From: Brucella thiophenivorans
GTDB lineage: Bacteria; Pseudomonadota; Alphaproteobacteria; Rhizobiales; Rhizobiaceae
DNA length: 64,000 nucleotides
Direction of reading: 5' to 3'
Assembly (NCBI RefSeq): GCF_002252445.1
Contig: NZ_NNRJ01000015.1
Coordinates: forward strand, 310,001-374,000
Numbering within the stretch: the stretch's first letter is position 1; the number at the start of each line of letters is the position of its first letter. The notes beneath the pieces were generated by a model. The model saw only the letters and a list, made by a program, of their open reading frames with translations, was not told the origin of the DNA and did not search any database. Both the position numbers and the translations under genes were made by a program. Below are positions 7,617-17,582 of this stretch, in pieces.

Positions 7617-8612
7617 ATGGCTACATTCGACGTTCTTTGCATTGGCAACGCCATTGTCGATGTTATTTCGCGCACTGAAGATGCATTTCTGGAAACAAAT
7701 GGCATCATCAAAGGTGCCATGAACCTGATTGATAGCGACCGGGCAGAACTGCTTTACAGCCGCATCAAGGGACAGATTACGGAAATGTCGGGTGGCAGCG
7801 CGAGCAATACGGCTTCTGGCATTGCAAGCCTCGGCGGACGTTCCGCTTATTTTGGCAAAGTGGCAACCGACCATCTTGGCCGGGTCTTTGCTCATGATAT
7901 TCGCGCGCAGGGCGTTGCTTTTGATACGCGCGCGTTGGAACAGGGTTCACCAACAGCCCGCTGCATGATTTTCGTCACTGCTGACGGCGAACGCTCGATG
8001 AATACCTATCTTGGTGCCAGCGTTGAGCTTGGGCCGGAAGATGTGGAAACCTCGAAAGTTGCCGATGCGCGTGTGACTTATTTCGAAGGTTATCTGTGGG
8101 ATCCGCCACGTGCCAAGGAAGCCATTGTTCTGGCATCGAAAATCGCACATGACCATGGTCGCAAGGTTGCGATGACATTGTCCGATCCGTTCTGCGTTGA
8201 TCGTTATCGCGAGGAATTTCTTGATCTGATGCGCAAAGGTACGGTCGATATTGTGTTTGCGAATGAAGATGAAGCCAAGTCGCTTTATCAGACAAAGACG
8301 CTTGATGAGGCAATCGAAGCGATCCGCAAGGATTGTGAGCTTTCGATCATCACACGGTCTGAAAAAGGCGCGGTTGTCGTAACACCTGATCAGACGATTG
8401 AAGTGCCTGCTATCGAGATTGAAGAACTGATTGATACAACCGGCGCCGGCGATCTTTATGCCGCCGGTTTCCTCTATGGCTACACGAAAGATCGTTCGCT
8501 TGAGGATTGTGCACGTTTAGGTTCATTTGCCGCTGGTATGATCGTTCAGCAAATGGGGCCCCGTCCACTGGCAAACCTGAAGGCTGTGGCCACACAGGCC
8601 AAGCTTATCTGA
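7617..8612 (+). CDS. PfkB-family carbohydrate kinase, probable adenosine kinase
   Basis: Ribokinase-fold enzyme of 331 residues. The N-terminus has CIGNAIVDVISR, then the family signature GGSASNTASGIASLGG (about 60-75), and the C-terminal ATP/anion-hole motif DTTGAGDLYAAGFLYG with the catalytic Asp in GAGD. Rhizobiales orthologues are annotated adenosine kinase (adenosine + ATP to AMP + ADP); substrate cannot be proved from sequence and a sugar kinase is the alternative. ATG at 7617 follows AGGGGAG at a slightly long spacing. It is convergent with the TRIC-like gene, 4 bases away. Confidence 0.85.
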   Translation: MATFDVLCIGNAIVDVISRTEDAFLETNGIIKGAMNLIDSDRAELLYSRIKGQITEMSGGSASNTASGIASLGGRSAYFGKVATDHLGRVFAHDIRAQGVAFDTRALEQGSPTARCMIFVTADGERSMNTYLGASVELGPEDVETSKVADARVTYFEGYLWDPPRAKEAIVLASKIAHDHGRKVAMTLSDPFCVDRYREEFLDLMRKGTVDIVFANEDEAKSLYQTKTLDEAIEAIRKDCELSIITRSEKGAVVVTPDQTIEVPAIEIEELIDTTGAGDLYAAGFLYGYTKDRSLEDCARLGSFAAGMIVQQMGPRPLANLKAVATQAKLI

Positions 8613-8616
8613 TTGA

Positions 8617-9267
8617 TCATGGTACTATCCGGTCGCGTTTGAGTTCTTCCTCTGTGCGACCGGGACGACTTTTATAAACCGGTAGGTTCCAACCAAAATG
8701 AAGCGCGCCACCGCGCACAACAAAGGCGATGAGTGCAGCTGCAAGTCCTGCATAAATAGGATCAAATCCGAAGCGTTCCAGCAACACATAAAGACACGCC
8801 CCTGCAAGCGCTGCTGTGACATAGATTTCGCGTCGCATTAACACCGACGGTTCTCCCGCCACCATATCGCGCAAGATGCCGCCAAGGGTTGCTGTAAAAA
8901 TCCCAGTGACAATCGCGACAGACGGTCCAAAGCCAAGCGATAGTCCTTTCGCCGCACCTACGACCGTATAGGCGGCCATACCAATGGCATCAAACCACAA
9001 CAGAAGCCGGTATCGCGATTCAACCAGATGCGCTGTAAAATAGACGATGACGGCGGCTGACGTACCGGCCAGCAGATAAAACGGCTCAATGACCCAGAAA
9101 ACAGGTGCGCCCAGCACCAAATCGCGCATTGTGCCGCCACCAATGCCGGTAATATTAGCGAGGAAGATAAAGCCGATAATATCAAGCTGGCGACGTGAGG
9201 CAGCGAGAGCACCTGTGGCTGCGAAAACGAAAACGCCCGCAAAATTGGCAAAATCAAAGATCGTCAC
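8617..9267 (-). CDS. TRIC/UPF0126 family membrane protein
   Basis: 216-residue membrane protein made of two tandem UPF0126 repeats with about seven transmembrane helices. Each repeat carries the glycine-rich motif: ITGIGGGTMRDLVLG in the first and TATLGGILRDMVAG in the second. Bacterial members have the fold of trimeric intracellular cation channels and conduct monovalent cations; others are called YadS or YicG and linked to glycine uptake. Either role is possible. The single clear start is ATG at 9267 (MTIFDFANFAGVFVF). Confidence 0.9.
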   Translation of the reverse strand: MTIFDFANFAGVFVFAATGALAASRRQLDIIGFIFLANITGIGGGTMRDLVLGAPVFWVIEPFYLLAGTSAAVIVYFTAHLVESRYRLLLWFDAIGMAAYTVVGAAKGLSLGFGPSVAIVTGIFTATLGGILRDMVAGEPSVLMRREIYVTAALAGACLYVLLERFGFDPIYAGLAAALIAFVVRGGALHFGWNLPVYKSRPGRTEEELKRDRIVP

Positions 9268-9309
9268 TTAGTCCTCCCAGCGACATTTCGTCGATATTCC
9301 AATGGATGC

Positions 9310-9348
9310 CGACAAAAAGAAAGAGCGGCGATTAACGCGCCGCTCTTT
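9310..9348 (-). terminator. Terminator downstream of grpE
   Basis: AAAGAGCGGCG (9320-9330) pairs with CGCCGCTCTTT (9338-9348). Read on the minus strand the hairpin is followed by TCTTTTTGTC, so it fits termination of the hrcA-grpE transcript. The stem is symmetric and T-rich on both sides. Confidence 0.85.
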
Positions 9349-9378
9349 CTCTCGAATAATGTTCAGCAGTCAATAAGC

Positions 9379-10059
9379 TTATGCATTGCCTTCGGGTGCA
9401 GCTTCCGCAGACGCCTTCGGACCGCCTTTGGAAACGCCAACCATAGCCGGACGCAGAACCCGATCACCGATCGCATAGCCTGCCTGCATAACCTGTACGA
9501 CTGTGTTGGCCGGCAGTTCAGGATTTGGGACTTCAAAAATCGCCTGATGGAAGTTCGGGTCGAACTTTTCACCTTCAGGGTTGAGCTTTGTCACGCCGTG
9601 ACGTTCCAAAGCCTGCAACATGGCGCGTTCAGTCATTTCCACGCCTTCGGCCAAAGACTTGAGATTTGCATCGGTTTCCAGCGCTTCTGCTGGAATTGAT
9701 TCATGTGCACGGCTCAGATTGTCAGAAACCGAGAGCATGTCGCGTGCAAAATTTGTCACCGCATAGGTGCGAGCATCCTGAACATCGCGCTGGGTGCGCT
9801 TGCGCAGATTTTCCATTTCAGCAACCAGACGCAGCATCTGATCTTTCAGCTCTGCGTTATCGGCTTCAAGCGCTGCAATGGTATTTGCTGCAAGGTTTTC
9901 GGCGTCAACGTCTTCTTCTTCGACCTCGGCACGTGCCTCAGCCTTGCGGCTTTTCAGAAAATCATCGGCAGCACGCTTCAGCGCATCACGATCACGAGGA
10001 TTATTGATGTCGCGCTGCTCAAGATCGGCGTTTTCGGGTGTATTCTTTTCATCAGCCAT
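9379..10059 (-). CDS. grpE: GrpE nucleotide exchange factor
   Basis: Co-chaperone that dimerises and releases ADP from DnaK. The 226 residues have an acidic N-terminal extension, a long coiled coil (about 60-110, [23 protein letters not shown]) and the beta-wing domain with the family signature [47 protein letters not shown]. The start at 10059 ([10 protein letters not shown]) was chosen; the frame opens at 10122 but the extra residues lie in the intergenic space after hrcA. hrcA lies 97 bases upstream on the same strand, so they may be co-transcribed. Confidence 0.96.
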   Translation of the reverse strand: MADEKNTPENADLEQRDINNPRDRDALKRAADDFLKSRKAEARAEVEEEDVDAENLAANTIAALEADNAELKDQMLRLVAEMENLRKRTQRDVQDARTYAVTNFARDMLSVSDNLSRAHESIPAEALETDANLKSLAEGVEMTERAMLQALERHGVTKLNPEGEKFDPNFHQAIFEVPNPELPANTVVQVMQAGYAIGDRVLRPAMVGVSKGGPKASAEAAPEGNA

Positions 10060-10156
10060 AATGCTTCTTCCGTCTTGAATGGTGTTTGCGCCGGATATTG
10101 AGTTTCGCGGCGTTAAAATCAAGGTCTAATTTCCTGCTCTTGTTAAGTCTGACAAC

Positions 10157-11227
10157 TTAACGCAGCAATCGGGACACGATCTGCGCGGTATAATCCACCA
10201 TCGGCACGATGCGTGCATAGTTAAGGCGGGTTGGTCCGATCACGCCAAGTGCACCGACAACGCGTTGTTCACTGTCGCGATAAGGAGCCACCACCAGTGA
10301 CGATCCTGAAAGCGAGAAAAGCTTATTTTCCGAGCCGATGAAAATGCGTACGCCCGAACCCGATTCCGCTAAATCAAGCAACTGGATCATTCCATCCTTG
10401 GTTTCCAGATCGTCAAACAAGTGCCGCAGGCGTTCAATATCTTCCTGCGCATGGATATTTTCCAACAGGTTCGCGCGACCGCGCACGATGAGTCGCGCCG
10501 GCTGATCAGACCCTGCACCACTCCATACGGCAAGTCCTTGTGCGACGAGTTCCTGCGAGAGCTGGTCGAGTTCTTGTCTGGTGCTTTCAGAGAGCTTTTC
10601 CAGTTCTGATTTTGCTTCCGAAAGTGTGTGGCCATGAATATGCGCATTGAGGAAGTTTGAAGCCTCTACCAGTTGCGATGTAGAAATACCGGCGGGCAGA
10701 TTGATGACGCGGTTTTCCACATCGCCATTTTGCATCACCAGCACAGCCAATGCGCGTGTCGGCTCAAGCCGCACAAATTCAATATGTTTGAGTGCGCCTT
10801 CTGCCTTGGTGGCGAGCACAAGGCCTGCACCGCGCGAAAGCCCGGACAGAACCTGACTGGCTTCGGTCAGAACGCTTTCAACGGAATTGTTGCCACCAGC
10901 GGAGCGCACCTGCGCTTCAATGGACGTGCGTTCATCAGGTCGCAGATCACCCACTTCCATGAATGCATCGACAAAGAAACGCAGGCCGATCTGCGTTGGC
11001 AGACGCCCGGCAGAAATATGCGGTGCATAAATCAGGCCCAGCTGTTCCAGATCGCTCATCACATTGCGAATGGTCGCAGGCGAGAGACTATGCGGCAAAA
11101 GACGGGACAGATTGCGCGATCCGACTGGATCGCCATCATTGAGGTAGCTATCGACGATCAGCCGGAAAATATCGCGCGAGCGCTGGTCGAGCGAACTAAG
11201 CAACTGATGTTCCGGTGATTTTATCAT
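10157..11227 (-). CDS. hrcA: Heat-inducible transcription repressor HrcA
   Basis: Represses groESL-type operons by binding CIRCE inverted repeats and is folded with the help of GroEL. The 356 residues contain an N-terminal winged helix ([52 protein letters not shown]), a GAF-like middle domain and the C-terminal ending [27 protein letters not shown]. No CIRCE element is visible near it, so in this window it is a regulator without a local target. It is divergent from rph across 188 bases. Confidence 0.96.
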   Translation of the reverse strand: MIKSPEHQLLSSLDQRSRDIFRLIVDSYLNDGDPVGSRNLSRLLPHSLSPATIRNVMSDLEQLGLIYAPHISAGRLPTQIGLRFFVDAFMEVGDLRPDERTSIEAQVRSAGGNNSVESVLTEASQVLSGLSRGAGLVLATKAEGALKHIEFVRLEPTRALAVLVMQNGDVENRVINLPAGISTSQLVEASNFLNAHIHGHTLSEAKSELEKLSESTRQELDQLSQELVAQGLAVWSGAGSDQPARLIVRGRANLLENIHAQEDIERLRHLFDDLETKDGMIQLLDLAESGSGVRIFIGSENKLFSLSGSSLVVAPYRDSEQRVVGALGVIGPTRLNYARIVPMVDYTAQIVSRLLR

Positions 11228-11415
11228 GGCGTCGTCTGCACAAATCTCTGAATTATTTGCATCAAATATAAGGTCTCACCGCGAAGCGATAAAGGCTCTA
11301 AGCCCACTCTAACAGGTGCCTTCAACACTTGTATTGATATTAATGGCGAAATTTCTTTCTATTTGCCATCGACAAGCCTAAAAAGCCGCAACGAAAACCG
11401 AAATGAGGAATTACC

Positions 11416-12132
11416 ATGCGTCCATCCAAGCGCGCTGCTGACGAAATGCGTGCCGTATCTTTTGAGCGCGGCGTCTCCAAACATGCGGAAGGCTCATGCC
11501 TTGTCAAGTTTGGCGACACCCATGTTCTTTGCACGGCAAGCCTTGAGGAAAAAGTGCCGGGCTGGATGCGCAATTCCGGCAAGGGCTGGGTCACAGCCGA
11601 ATATGGCATGCTGCCACGTTCAACCGGCGACCGCATGCGCCGTGAAGCCGCAGCCGGTAAGCAGGGTGGTCGCACACAGGAAATCCAGCGTCTTATTGGC
11701 CGTTCGCTGCGCGCTGTTGTTGATCTTCAGGCACTGGGCGAATTCCAGATTACGGTTGACTGCGATGTCATTCAGGCTGATGGCGGCACCCGTACGGCTG
11801 CAATTACCGGCGGCTGGGTTGCGCTGTATGATTGCCTGCGCTGGATGGAAGCGCGACAGATGATCCGCTTTGAGAAGGTGCTAAAAGATCATATCGCAGC
11901 TATTTCCTGTGGTATTCACGACGGCCAGCCTGTGCTGGATCTGGATTATGTTGAAGATTCGGCTGCTGAAACCGACAGCAATTTCGTCATGACCGGCAAG
12001 GGCGGAATTGTCGAAATTCAGGGTACAGCAGAAGGCGCACCATTTTCGGAAGAAGAGTTCGCAGCCCTTATGAAGCTTGCACGTGGAGGCATTAATCAGC
12101 TCGTCGAGTTGCAGAAGGCAGCACTAGCCTGA
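11416..12132 (+). CDS. rph: Ribonuclease PH
   Basis: Phosphorolytic 3'-5' exoribonuclease that trims tRNA precursors. The 238 residues start [19 protein letters not shown] and contain [21 protein letters not shown], the phosphate-binding [14 protein letters not shown] segment and the ending [18 protein letters not shown], all as in the family; full length. GAGGAATT precedes the ATG. It starts a plus-strand run rph-VOC-rdgB-hemW-rsmI-yraN, the same cluster seen in other Rhizobiales. Confidence 0.97.
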   Translation: MRPSKRAADEMRAVSFERGVSKHAEGSCLVKFGDTHVLCTASLEEKVPGWMRNSGKGWVTAEYGMLPRSTGDRMRREAAAGKQGGRTQEIQRLIGRSLRAVVDLQALGEFQITVDCDVIQADGGTRTAAITGGWVALYDCLRWMEARQMIRFEKVLKDHIAAISCGIHDGQPVLDLDYVEDSAAETDSNFVMTGKGGIVEIQGTAEGAPFSEEEFAALMKLARGGINQLVELQKAALA

Positions 12133-12168
12133 TAGTTAAGGTCATCTCCATGAAAGAGGTGGCCGAAA

Positions 12169-12573
12169 ATGCAGGCATCCCGCATTCTTGAAACCGCGCT
12201 CTATGTCCGTGATGTTGCTGAAGCGATTAAATTCTATCGCGACATTATAGGGCTTGAGCCGGTGGGCAAGGTCAGTGAACGCAATGCATTCTTCCGCTGT
12301 GGCGACGGCATTCTGCTGTTGTTTAAAGCGGCAGAAACGCTGAAATCAGCGGCACCCGGATCGCTGCCGGTGCCACCGCATGGAACGTCTGGGCCGGGGC
12401 ATGTGTGTTTTGCAGCCACGTGTCATGAGATTGATGACTGGCGTAACTATCTCGAAAAGCACGACATCGCTATCGAGTCTGATTTCGAATGGCCCAATGG
12501 CGCACGTTCGATCTATTTTCGCGATCCCTCTGGCAACTCGCTGGAATTCGCTGAGCCGAAACTTTGGAGTTAA
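12169..12573 (+). CDS. VOC/glyoxalase-like protein
   Basis: 134-residue member of the vicinal oxygen chelate superfamily: ILETALYVRDVAEAIKFYRDIIGLEPV at the N-terminus and IYFRDPSGNSLEFAEP at the C-terminus, with Glu in SLEFAEP as a likely metal ligand and a His in GPGHVCFA. Members are glyoxalases, dioxygenases or antibiotic-resistance binders; nothing narrows the substrate. AGAGGTGG precedes the ATG by 8 bases. It sits 36 bases after rph and is separated from rdgB by two tandem palindromic repeats. Confidence 0.85.
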   Translation: MQASRILETALYVRDVAEAIKFYRDIIGLEPVGKVSERNAFFRCGDGILLLFKAAETLKSAAPGSLPVPPHGTSGPGHVCFAATCHEIDDWRNYLEKHDIAIESDFEWPNGARSIYFRDPSGNSLEFAEPKLWS

Positions 12574-12574
12574 A

Positions 12575-12619
12575 GCATGATCCCGAAAAGTGGAAACCGG
12601 TTTTCAGCTAAGATCATGT
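12575..12619 (+). repeat. Family 1 palindromic repeat, copy 1
   Basis: Starts GCATGATCCCGAAAAGTGG and ends TAAGATCATGTG; the ends are complementary and the centre has the AACCGGTTTT core. One of at least eight copies in the window (12575, 12631, 33966, 34107, 34400, 36204, 42600, 48841). Repeats with this AAAGTGGGAACCGGTTTT core are common in Rhizobiales intergenic DNA. Confidence 0.85.
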
Positions 12620-12630
12620 GTGGAAAAAGG

Positions 12631-12675
12631 GCATGATCCCGAAAAGTGGGAAGCCACTTTCGGCTAAGATCATGC
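12631..12675 (+). repeat. Family 1 palindromic repeat, copy 2 (tandem)
   Basis: Second copy 11 bases after the first, GCATGATCCCGAAAAGTGG to TAAGATCATGC, with the centre changed to GAAGCCACTTTC. Forms a stem-loop in RNA on either strand. Tandem with copy 1 between the VOC gene and rdgB. Confidence 0.85.
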
Positions 12676-12694
12676 GTAAAAAGGTAGAACTGAA

Positions 12695-13357
12695 ATGAGA
12701 AACCTCGAAAAAGGCAAACTGATCGTCGCATCGCACAATGCAGGCAAGCTGCGCGAGTTTGATGGACTGATTGCGCCTTTTGGCTTTGAGGTGAGTTCTG
12801 TTGCGGCTCTCGGCCTTCCGGAGCCGGAAGAGACCGGCACGACTTTCGAGCAGAATGCTTATATCAAGGCGCTTGCTGCGGCAAAGGCCACTGGCCTGCC
12901 GTCATTGTCTGATGATTCGGGCATGATGGTTGATGCGCTGGATGGCAATCCCGGCGTTTACACAGCTGATTGGGCTGAAACCGAAGACGGTACGCGTGAT
13001 TTCAACATGGCGATGCAGAAGGTCGAAGATCTTTTGCATGAAAAGGGTGCTCTCACACCCGCCGAGCGCAAGGCGCGCTTTGTGTCTGTGATCTGCCTTG
13101 CATGGCCTGATGGTGAAGCACAATATTATCGTGGTGAAGTAGAAGGCACGCTGATCTGGCCGCCACGCGGCGATATTGGTTTTGGTTATGATCCGGTCTT
13201 CAAGCCGGATGGCTATGAAAAGACATTTGGTGAAATGACTGCTGACGAGAAGCACGGCTGGACGCCGGGTGATGCGTCAGCCCTTTCGCATCGTGCGCGT
13301 GCTTTCAAACTGTTCGCTGAAAAGGCGCTCGGTGTTGTTTCGGATACGGTTGAATGA
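12695..13357 (+). CDS. rdgB: RdgB/HAM1 non-canonical purine NTP pyrophosphatase
   Basis: Hydrolyses XTP and dITP to monophosphates, keeping deaminated purines out of DNA and RNA. The 220 residues have the N-terminal [15 protein letters not shown], the metal and base binding [28 protein letters not shown] and the C-terminal [10 protein letters not shown] and SHRARAFK motifs. AGGTAG precedes the ATG at 12695. Its TGA overlaps the hemW start by four bases (ATGA), so they are translationally coupled. Confidence 0.96.
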   Translation: MRNLEKGKLIVASHNAGKLREFDGLIAPFGFEVSSVAALGLPEPEETGTTFEQNAYIKALAAAKATGLPSLSDDSGMMVDALDGNPGVYTADWAETEDGTRDFNMAMQKVEDLLHEKGALTPAERKARFVSVICLAWPDGEAQYYRGEVEGTLIWPPRGDIGFGYDPVFKPDGYEKTFGEMTADEKHGWTPGDASALSHRARAFKLFAEKALGVVSDTVE

Positions 13358-14562
13358 ACCATCATTTCTCTCCACCCGCCGGAAGTACCGATATTCTGCC
13401 GATAGCACGCTCGGATGGAGAAACGGCATTTGGAGTTTATTTGCACTGGCCGTTTTGCCTTGCCAAATGTCCGTATTGCGACTTCAACAGCCATGTGCGC
13501 CATCAGCCGGTTGATCAGCCACGCTTTGCGGAAGCTTTCAATCGCGAGATGGACACATTGCGCTCCCGTACAGGCCCGCGCACCGTCACCAGCATCTTTT
13601 TGGGCGGCGGCACGCCGTCACTGATGCAGCCATCTACAGTGGGCAGTTTGCTTGACGGCATTGCGTCGCGCTGGACTGTTGCACCTGACATTGAAGTGAC
13701 ACTGGAAGCCAATCCGACAAGCGTGGAAGCTGATCGTTTTCGCGGTTATCGTGCTGCGGGCGTCAATCGTGTTTCGCTTGGCATCCAAGCGCTGAACGAT
13801 CTTGATCTGCGTCGCCTTGGGCGAATGCATTCCGTCGATGAGGCCAAGGCTGCAATCCGGCTGGCGCGTGAAATTTTCCCACGTCTTTCGTTTGATCTCA
13901 TTTATGCTCGACCCAATCAAACGATTGAAGCCTGGCGTGAAGAGCTGAAAGAAGCCATCGGTCTTGCTGCCGATCATCTGTCGCTCTATCAGCTGACGAT
14001 TGAAGAAGGCACGCAGTTTTATAATCTCTGGAAGGCAGGCAAGCTCACCACGCCGGACCCGGATCACGCTGCTGCTCTTTATGAAGAAACCCAAAAGATC
14101 ACAGCGGAACATGGTCTTCCGGCCTATGAGATTTCAAACCATGCGGTGCCGGGGCGCGAGTCGCAGCACAATCTGGTTTACTGGCGTTATGGGCAATATG
14201 TCGGCATCGGCCCCGGCGCACATGGACGTTTTGTCGAGAACGGTTTGCGTACTGTTACGATGACCGAAAAGCATCCTGAAACATGGCTGGAAAAAGTTGC
14301 AAGCCATGGCCACGGTATTGTGGAGGAAGAACATCTCGATGGCGGACCGCAGGGCGATGAGTTTCTAATGATGGGGCTGCGGTTGCGCGAAGGCATTGAT
14401 CTTGCGCGTTATCAGCGTCTGACGGGCCATGATATTGATCGCAAGCGCCTTGAACGGCTGATTTCATCAGGCATGATTGAAAAAATGGATGGCAGCTTCA
14501 TCCGTGCAACGCCGGATGGCGCGCTGGTGCTTGACGCACTGGTGGCTGATCTTGCGGCATAA
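13354..14562 (+). CDS. hemW: Heme chaperone HemW (radical SAM)
   Basis: Radical SAM family protein once called oxygen-independent coproporphyrinogen oxidase; HemW binds heme and delivers it to cytochromes. The 402 residues have the cluster motif C35-x3-C39-x2-C42 ([11 protein letters not shown]), the [11 protein letters not shown]-binding region, EANPTS and the C-terminal HemN_C domain ([16 protein letters not shown]). It overlaps rdgB by four bases and is followed by rsmI after 9 bases. HemN proper is longer and has a different N-terminus, which favours HemW. Confidence 0.93.
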   Translation: MNHHFSPPAGSTDILPIARSDGETAFGVYLHWPFCLAKCPYCDFNSHVRHQPVDQPRFAEAFNREMDTLRSRTGPRTVTSIFLGGGTPSLMQPSTVGSLLDGIASRWTVAPDIEVTLEANPTSVEADRFRGYRAAGVNRVSLGIQALNDLDLRRLGRMHSVDEAKAAIRLAREIFPRLSFDLIYARPNQTIEAWREELKEAIGLAADHLSLYQLTIEEGTQFYNLWKAGKLTTPDPDHAAALYEETQKITAEHGLPAYEISNHAVPGRESQHNLVYWRYGQYVGIGPGAHGRFVENGLRTVTMTEKHPETWLEKVASHGHGIVEEEHLDGGPQGDEFLMMGLRLREGIDLARYQRLTGHDIDRKRLERLISSGMIEKMDGSFIRATPDGALVLDALVADLAA

Positions 14563-14571
14563 GGATACGCA

Positions 14572-15480
14572 ATGACGGAATTTTTGGACGATCAGAAACG
14601 CGAATTTGTTGTTGGCGGCACCGCTCAGCGTGCGCGCCCAATTGAACCCGCGCTCTATATCGTCTCGACTCCGATTGGTAATCTTGGCGATATGACGCTA
14701 CGCGGGCTGGAAACGCTGGCAAGCGCCGACATTGTGGCTTGCGAAGATACCCGGGTCACCCGCGTTTTGTTGGATCGCTATGGCATTGCACGTCGCCCGA
14801 TCAGTTATCATGAGCACAATGCTGCTGAAGCGGGGGCAAAGCTGATCGCAGCCTTGCAAGCTGGAAAAAGCGTTGCGCTGGTGTCTGATGCCGGAACGCC
14901 GCTTGTATCCGATCCGGGTTTCCGGCTTGTCGGTGAAGCACGCGATGCAGGCATTCGCGTTGTCCCAATTCCGGGTGCTTCGGCACTTCTTGCAGCGCTG
15001 GCCGCTTCCGGGCTTCCGACTGATGCTTTCATGTTTTGCGGATTTTTGCCCGTCAAGCATGGTCAGAAGCAATCAAAGCTTGAAAGCCTCAAGAACATTG
15101 ACGCAACGCTGGTGTTCTATGAATCGCCCAATCGTACGGCGACAACTCTTGCCGATATGGCGGAGGTTTTTGGCGATACGCGTGAAGCAGCGCTTTGCCG
15201 CGAACTGACCAAAGCCTATGAAACCATCGTGACTGCACCTCTGGGCGAGTTGAAACAACAATTTGACGGCGAAGACCGTATTCGCGGTGAGGTCGTGCTG
15301 CTGGTCGGTCCGCCTTCGGGTGAGGCTGGCCCTCAAAGCGAGGAAGACGTCGACAAGCTGCTGCTGTCGCTCGCGCAGGAGTTACCACCGTCGAAAGCTG
15401 CGGGCGAAGCAGCAAAAATGACCGGCGGGCAGAAATCAGTGCTGTATCAGCGCCTGATGCAGTTGAAGGCGCAGGGCTGA
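14572..15480 (+). CDS. rsmI: 16S rRNA (cytidine-1402-2'-O)-methyltransferase
   Basis: Methylates C1402 in the ribosomal decoding centre. The 302 residues form the tetrapyrrole-methylase fold: [57 protein letters not shown] and the [27 protein letters not shown] segment are all family signatures. It is followed by yraN with the stop and start overlapping in TGATG, a common pairing. A longer C-terminus than the E. coli protein is usual in alphaproteobacteria. Confidence 0.96.
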   Translation: MTEFLDDQKREFVVGGTAQRARPIEPALYIVSTPIGNLGDMTLRGLETLASADIVACEDTRVTRVLLDRYGIARRPISYHEHNAAEAGAKLIAALQAGKSVALVSDAGTPLVSDPGFRLVGEARDAGIRVVPIPGASALLAALAASGLPTDAFMFCGFLPVKHGQKQSKLESLKNIDATLVFYESPNRTATTLADMAEVFGDTREAALCRELTKAYETIVTAPLGELKQQFDGEDRIRGEVVLLVGPPSGEAGPQSEEDVDKLLLSLAQELPPSKAAGEAAKMTGGQKSVLYQRLMQLKAQG

Positions 15481-15860
15481 TGAGTGAATTCCGCGAGAAA
15501 AAGCGTGTTGCTTTCTTTCGCGGACATAGCGCCGAACGTTGGGCTGCTTTGGCGCTCATGCTCAAAGGCTACCGCATCGTCGCACGCCGCTATCGCACAC
15601 GGCTAGGCGAAATAGATCTCATTGCCCGGCGCGGCAATCTCATTCTTATTGTAGAAGTCAAAGCACGTTCCAGCGTCGAAGCAGCGCAGCTTGCCGTCAC
15701 CCCACAAGCCATGCGACGGATCGAGGCAGCTGCCGATATGTGGCTGCAACGCCAGCCGGATCATGCGCGATTATCGCTGCGCTTTGATCTCGTGGCTGTC
15801 TTACCACGACGCTGGCCAAAGCATGTGCCAGCATTTTTTACGTCGGGCAATTATAGCTAG
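15480..15860 (+). CDS. yraN: YraN family protein (UPF0102)
   Basis: Predicted Holliday-junction-resolvase-like nuclease fold. 126 residues with the PD-(D/E)xK-like core [36 protein letters not shown]: Glu and Asp of GEIDLIA and Glu-x-Lys of VEVKAR form the presumed active site. Its ATG shares a base with the rsmI stop, so translation is coupled. A role in processing DNA is inferred from fold only. Confidence 0.9.
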   Translation: MSEFREKKRVAFFRGHSAERWAALALMLKGYRIVARRYRTRLGEIDLIARRGNLILIVEVKARSSVEAAQLAVTPQAMRRIEAAADMWLQRQPDHARLSLRFDLVAVLPRRWPKHVPAFFTSGNYS

Positions 15861-15864
15861 TCAC

Positions 15865-15908
15865 GCATCGGCCCAAAAATCGAAATCGATTTTTGGAAAG
15901 CTCGATGC
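15865..15908 (+). repeat. Family 2 palindromic repeat
   Basis: GCATCGGCCCAAAAATCG pairs with CGATTTTTGG...CGATGC. Further copies lie at 34198-34241 (reverse), 35020-35051 (a short version) and 55018-55061. Shared arms show a second intergenic repeat family. Confidence 0.8.
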
Positions 15909-15920
15909 GCATTTTTCGTG

Positions 15921-15964
15921 TTTGAGCGTCCTTTGTGTGTCCAATAGGACGCACGGCGCTCAAA
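15921..15964. repeat. Long imperfect stem-loop before cysG
   Basis: TTTGAGCG at 15921 pairs with CGCTCAAA at 15957, and inside it GTGTGTCC pairs with GGACGCAC (one G-U) around AATA. The stem-loop stands directly after a family 2 repeat and is followed by a weaker TTTGAGG/CCTCAAA pair at 15995-16025. Confidence 0.65.
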
Positions 15965-16138
15965 TGCTAATCCTACAAAAATAATGGGATATAATTTGAG
16001 GCAAACAGGAATTAAAATCCTCAAAATGCCTTTTCAGAGGAAAAGTGATGCTCCGCGCGATTTGCGCACGCAAGCCCGTTTCTTATAAAATTTCCGCAGT
16101 CCAGAAATAATAGCGGCACTCTCAAAAAGGATAGTGCC

Positions 16139-17566
16139 GTGGCTTTCGCGTCCCAACGACTTCTTGCTGATTTTCCTGCCTTCTTCCGTGTTTCGGAAGA
16201 GGTAGTGGTTATTGTTGGCGGCGGCGAAGAAGCGCTCAACAAAGCCCGCCTTGTGGCCCAGACGTCCGCTCGTTTGCGCATCGTTGCGGAAGAGTATGAG
16301 CCAGCTTTGGCGAGCTTCATCGAAAGCCAAGGTGCCGAGCAAGTCCAGCAAGCTTTTGAACCAAAACATCTTGAAGGTGCAAAGCTGGTTTTTGTTGCGA
16401 CCGGCGATGAACAGACCGATCGCGCAATTGCAGCGATTGCCAAAGCGCATAAAATTCCAGTCAATGTAGTTGACCGTCCGGCACTCTGCGATTTCCTGAC
16501 GCCGGCTATCGTCAACCGCGCACCGATTGCAATTGCGATTGGTACAGAAGGCTCTGCCCCGGTGCTGGCGCAGATGGTGCGTGCGCGCATTGATGCGGCT
16601 TTCTCGCCACCCCTTGGTGAGCTTGCACATTATGCCGAAAGCTGGCGTCCGCTGGTCGAAAAGCTTTTGCCTAAAGGCTTGGCTCGCCGCAGTTTCTGGC
16701 GTGGGTTTTTCTCCGGCTCCGTATCGCGTGCTGTTGAAAACGGTGATCGCGAAGAAGCATACAAAGCTGCAAATGAATTAATCGAGCAAAGAGAACATGC
16801 TGCCGGTTATGTCTGGCTGGTTGGTGCTGGTCCGGGTGCAGAAGATCTGCTGACCCTGCGCGCACATCGCGTTCTGATGGAAGCTGACGTGATTGTGCAT
16901 GACGCACTGGTGCCGGAAGGCGTGATTGCCATGGGGCGTCGCGATGCGGAGCGTCTTTCGGTCGGCAAGCGCAAGGGATGCCATTCCAAGAGCCAGAACG
17001 AGATCAATGATCTGCTCGTCAGCCTTGGTCGCGAAGGCAAGCGCGTGGTGCGTCTGAAAGCGGGCGATCCGCTGGTGTTTGGTCGTGCGGCCGAAGAAAT
17101 GGCGGCGCTGCGTTCAGCCGGTATCGGCTTTGAGATCGTACCGGGCATTACGTCCGCTTTCGCAGCCGCAGCCGATATGGAACTGCCGCTGACTTTGCGT
17201 GGTGTTGCTTCTTCGCTGGTGTTTACGACGGGTCACGACATGGCAGGTGATGTGCTGCCGGGCTGGGCCAAGCTTGCAGTCTCAGGCGCAACAATCGCCG
17301 TCTATATGGGCTCAAGCGTTGCGGCCTCCGTTGCAAGCCGTCTGATTTCTGCGGGGCTGCATGAAGATACGGCTGTCGCGGTTGTTGAGAATGCCAGCCG
17401 CAAGGATAAGCGGATGTTCCATGGAACATTAAAAGATCTGCCATCTCTGGAAGAGCGCAAAGAGCTCTCCGGTCCAGTCATGGTCATCATCGGCGATGCT
17501 GTTGCAGGTGCCGCCATCGACAAAGCGCAAGCGCTGGCGGTTAGACCCGTTGCAGTCGCTGCTTAA
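16139..17566 (+). CDS. cysG: Siroheme synthase CysG (fused)
   Basis: Makes siroheme for sulfite reductase. The N-terminal part (about 1-215) is precorrin-2 dehydrogenase/ferrochelatase with the NAD motif VVIVGGGEEALNKARL; the C-terminal part (about 220-465) is uroporphyrinogen-III C-methyltransferase with WLVGAGPGAEDLLTLRAHRVL, VRLKAGDPLVFGR and PGITSAFAAAADMELPLT. Length 475 is normal for a full fusion. The start is GTG at 16139 with AAGGA upstream. It leads the block cysG-DUF2849-cysI-cysH-DUF934. A 278-base hairpin-rich gap precedes it. Confidence 0.95.
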   Translation: MAFASQRLLADFPAFFRVSEEVVVIVGGGEEALNKARLVAQTSARLRIVAEEYEPALASFIESQGAEQVQQAFEPKHLEGAKLVFVATGDEQTDRAIAAIAKAHKIPVNVVDRPALCDFLTPAIVNRAPIAIAIGTEGSAPVLAQMVRARIDAAFSPPLGELAHYAESWRPLVEKLLPKGLARRSFWRGFFSGSVSRAVENGDREEAYKAANELIEQREHAAGYVWLVGAGPGAEDLLTLRAHRVLMEADVIVHDALVPEGVIAMGRRDAERLSVGKRKGCHSKSQNEINDLLVSLGREGKRVVRLKAGDPLVFGRAAEEMAALRSAGIGFEIVPGITSAFAAAADMELPLTLRGVASSLVFTTGHDMAGDVLPGWAKLAVSGATIAVYMGSSVAASVASRLISAGLHEDTAVAVVENASRKDKRMFHGTLKDLPSLEERKELSGPVMVIIGDAVAGAAIDKAQALAVRPVAVAA

Positions 17567-17582
17567 ATCAGGAGTCGGAAAA

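Noticed and set aside
11228-11415. CIRCE element between hrcA and rph
   Set aside because: The TTAGCACTC-N9-GAGTGCTAA consensus is not present.
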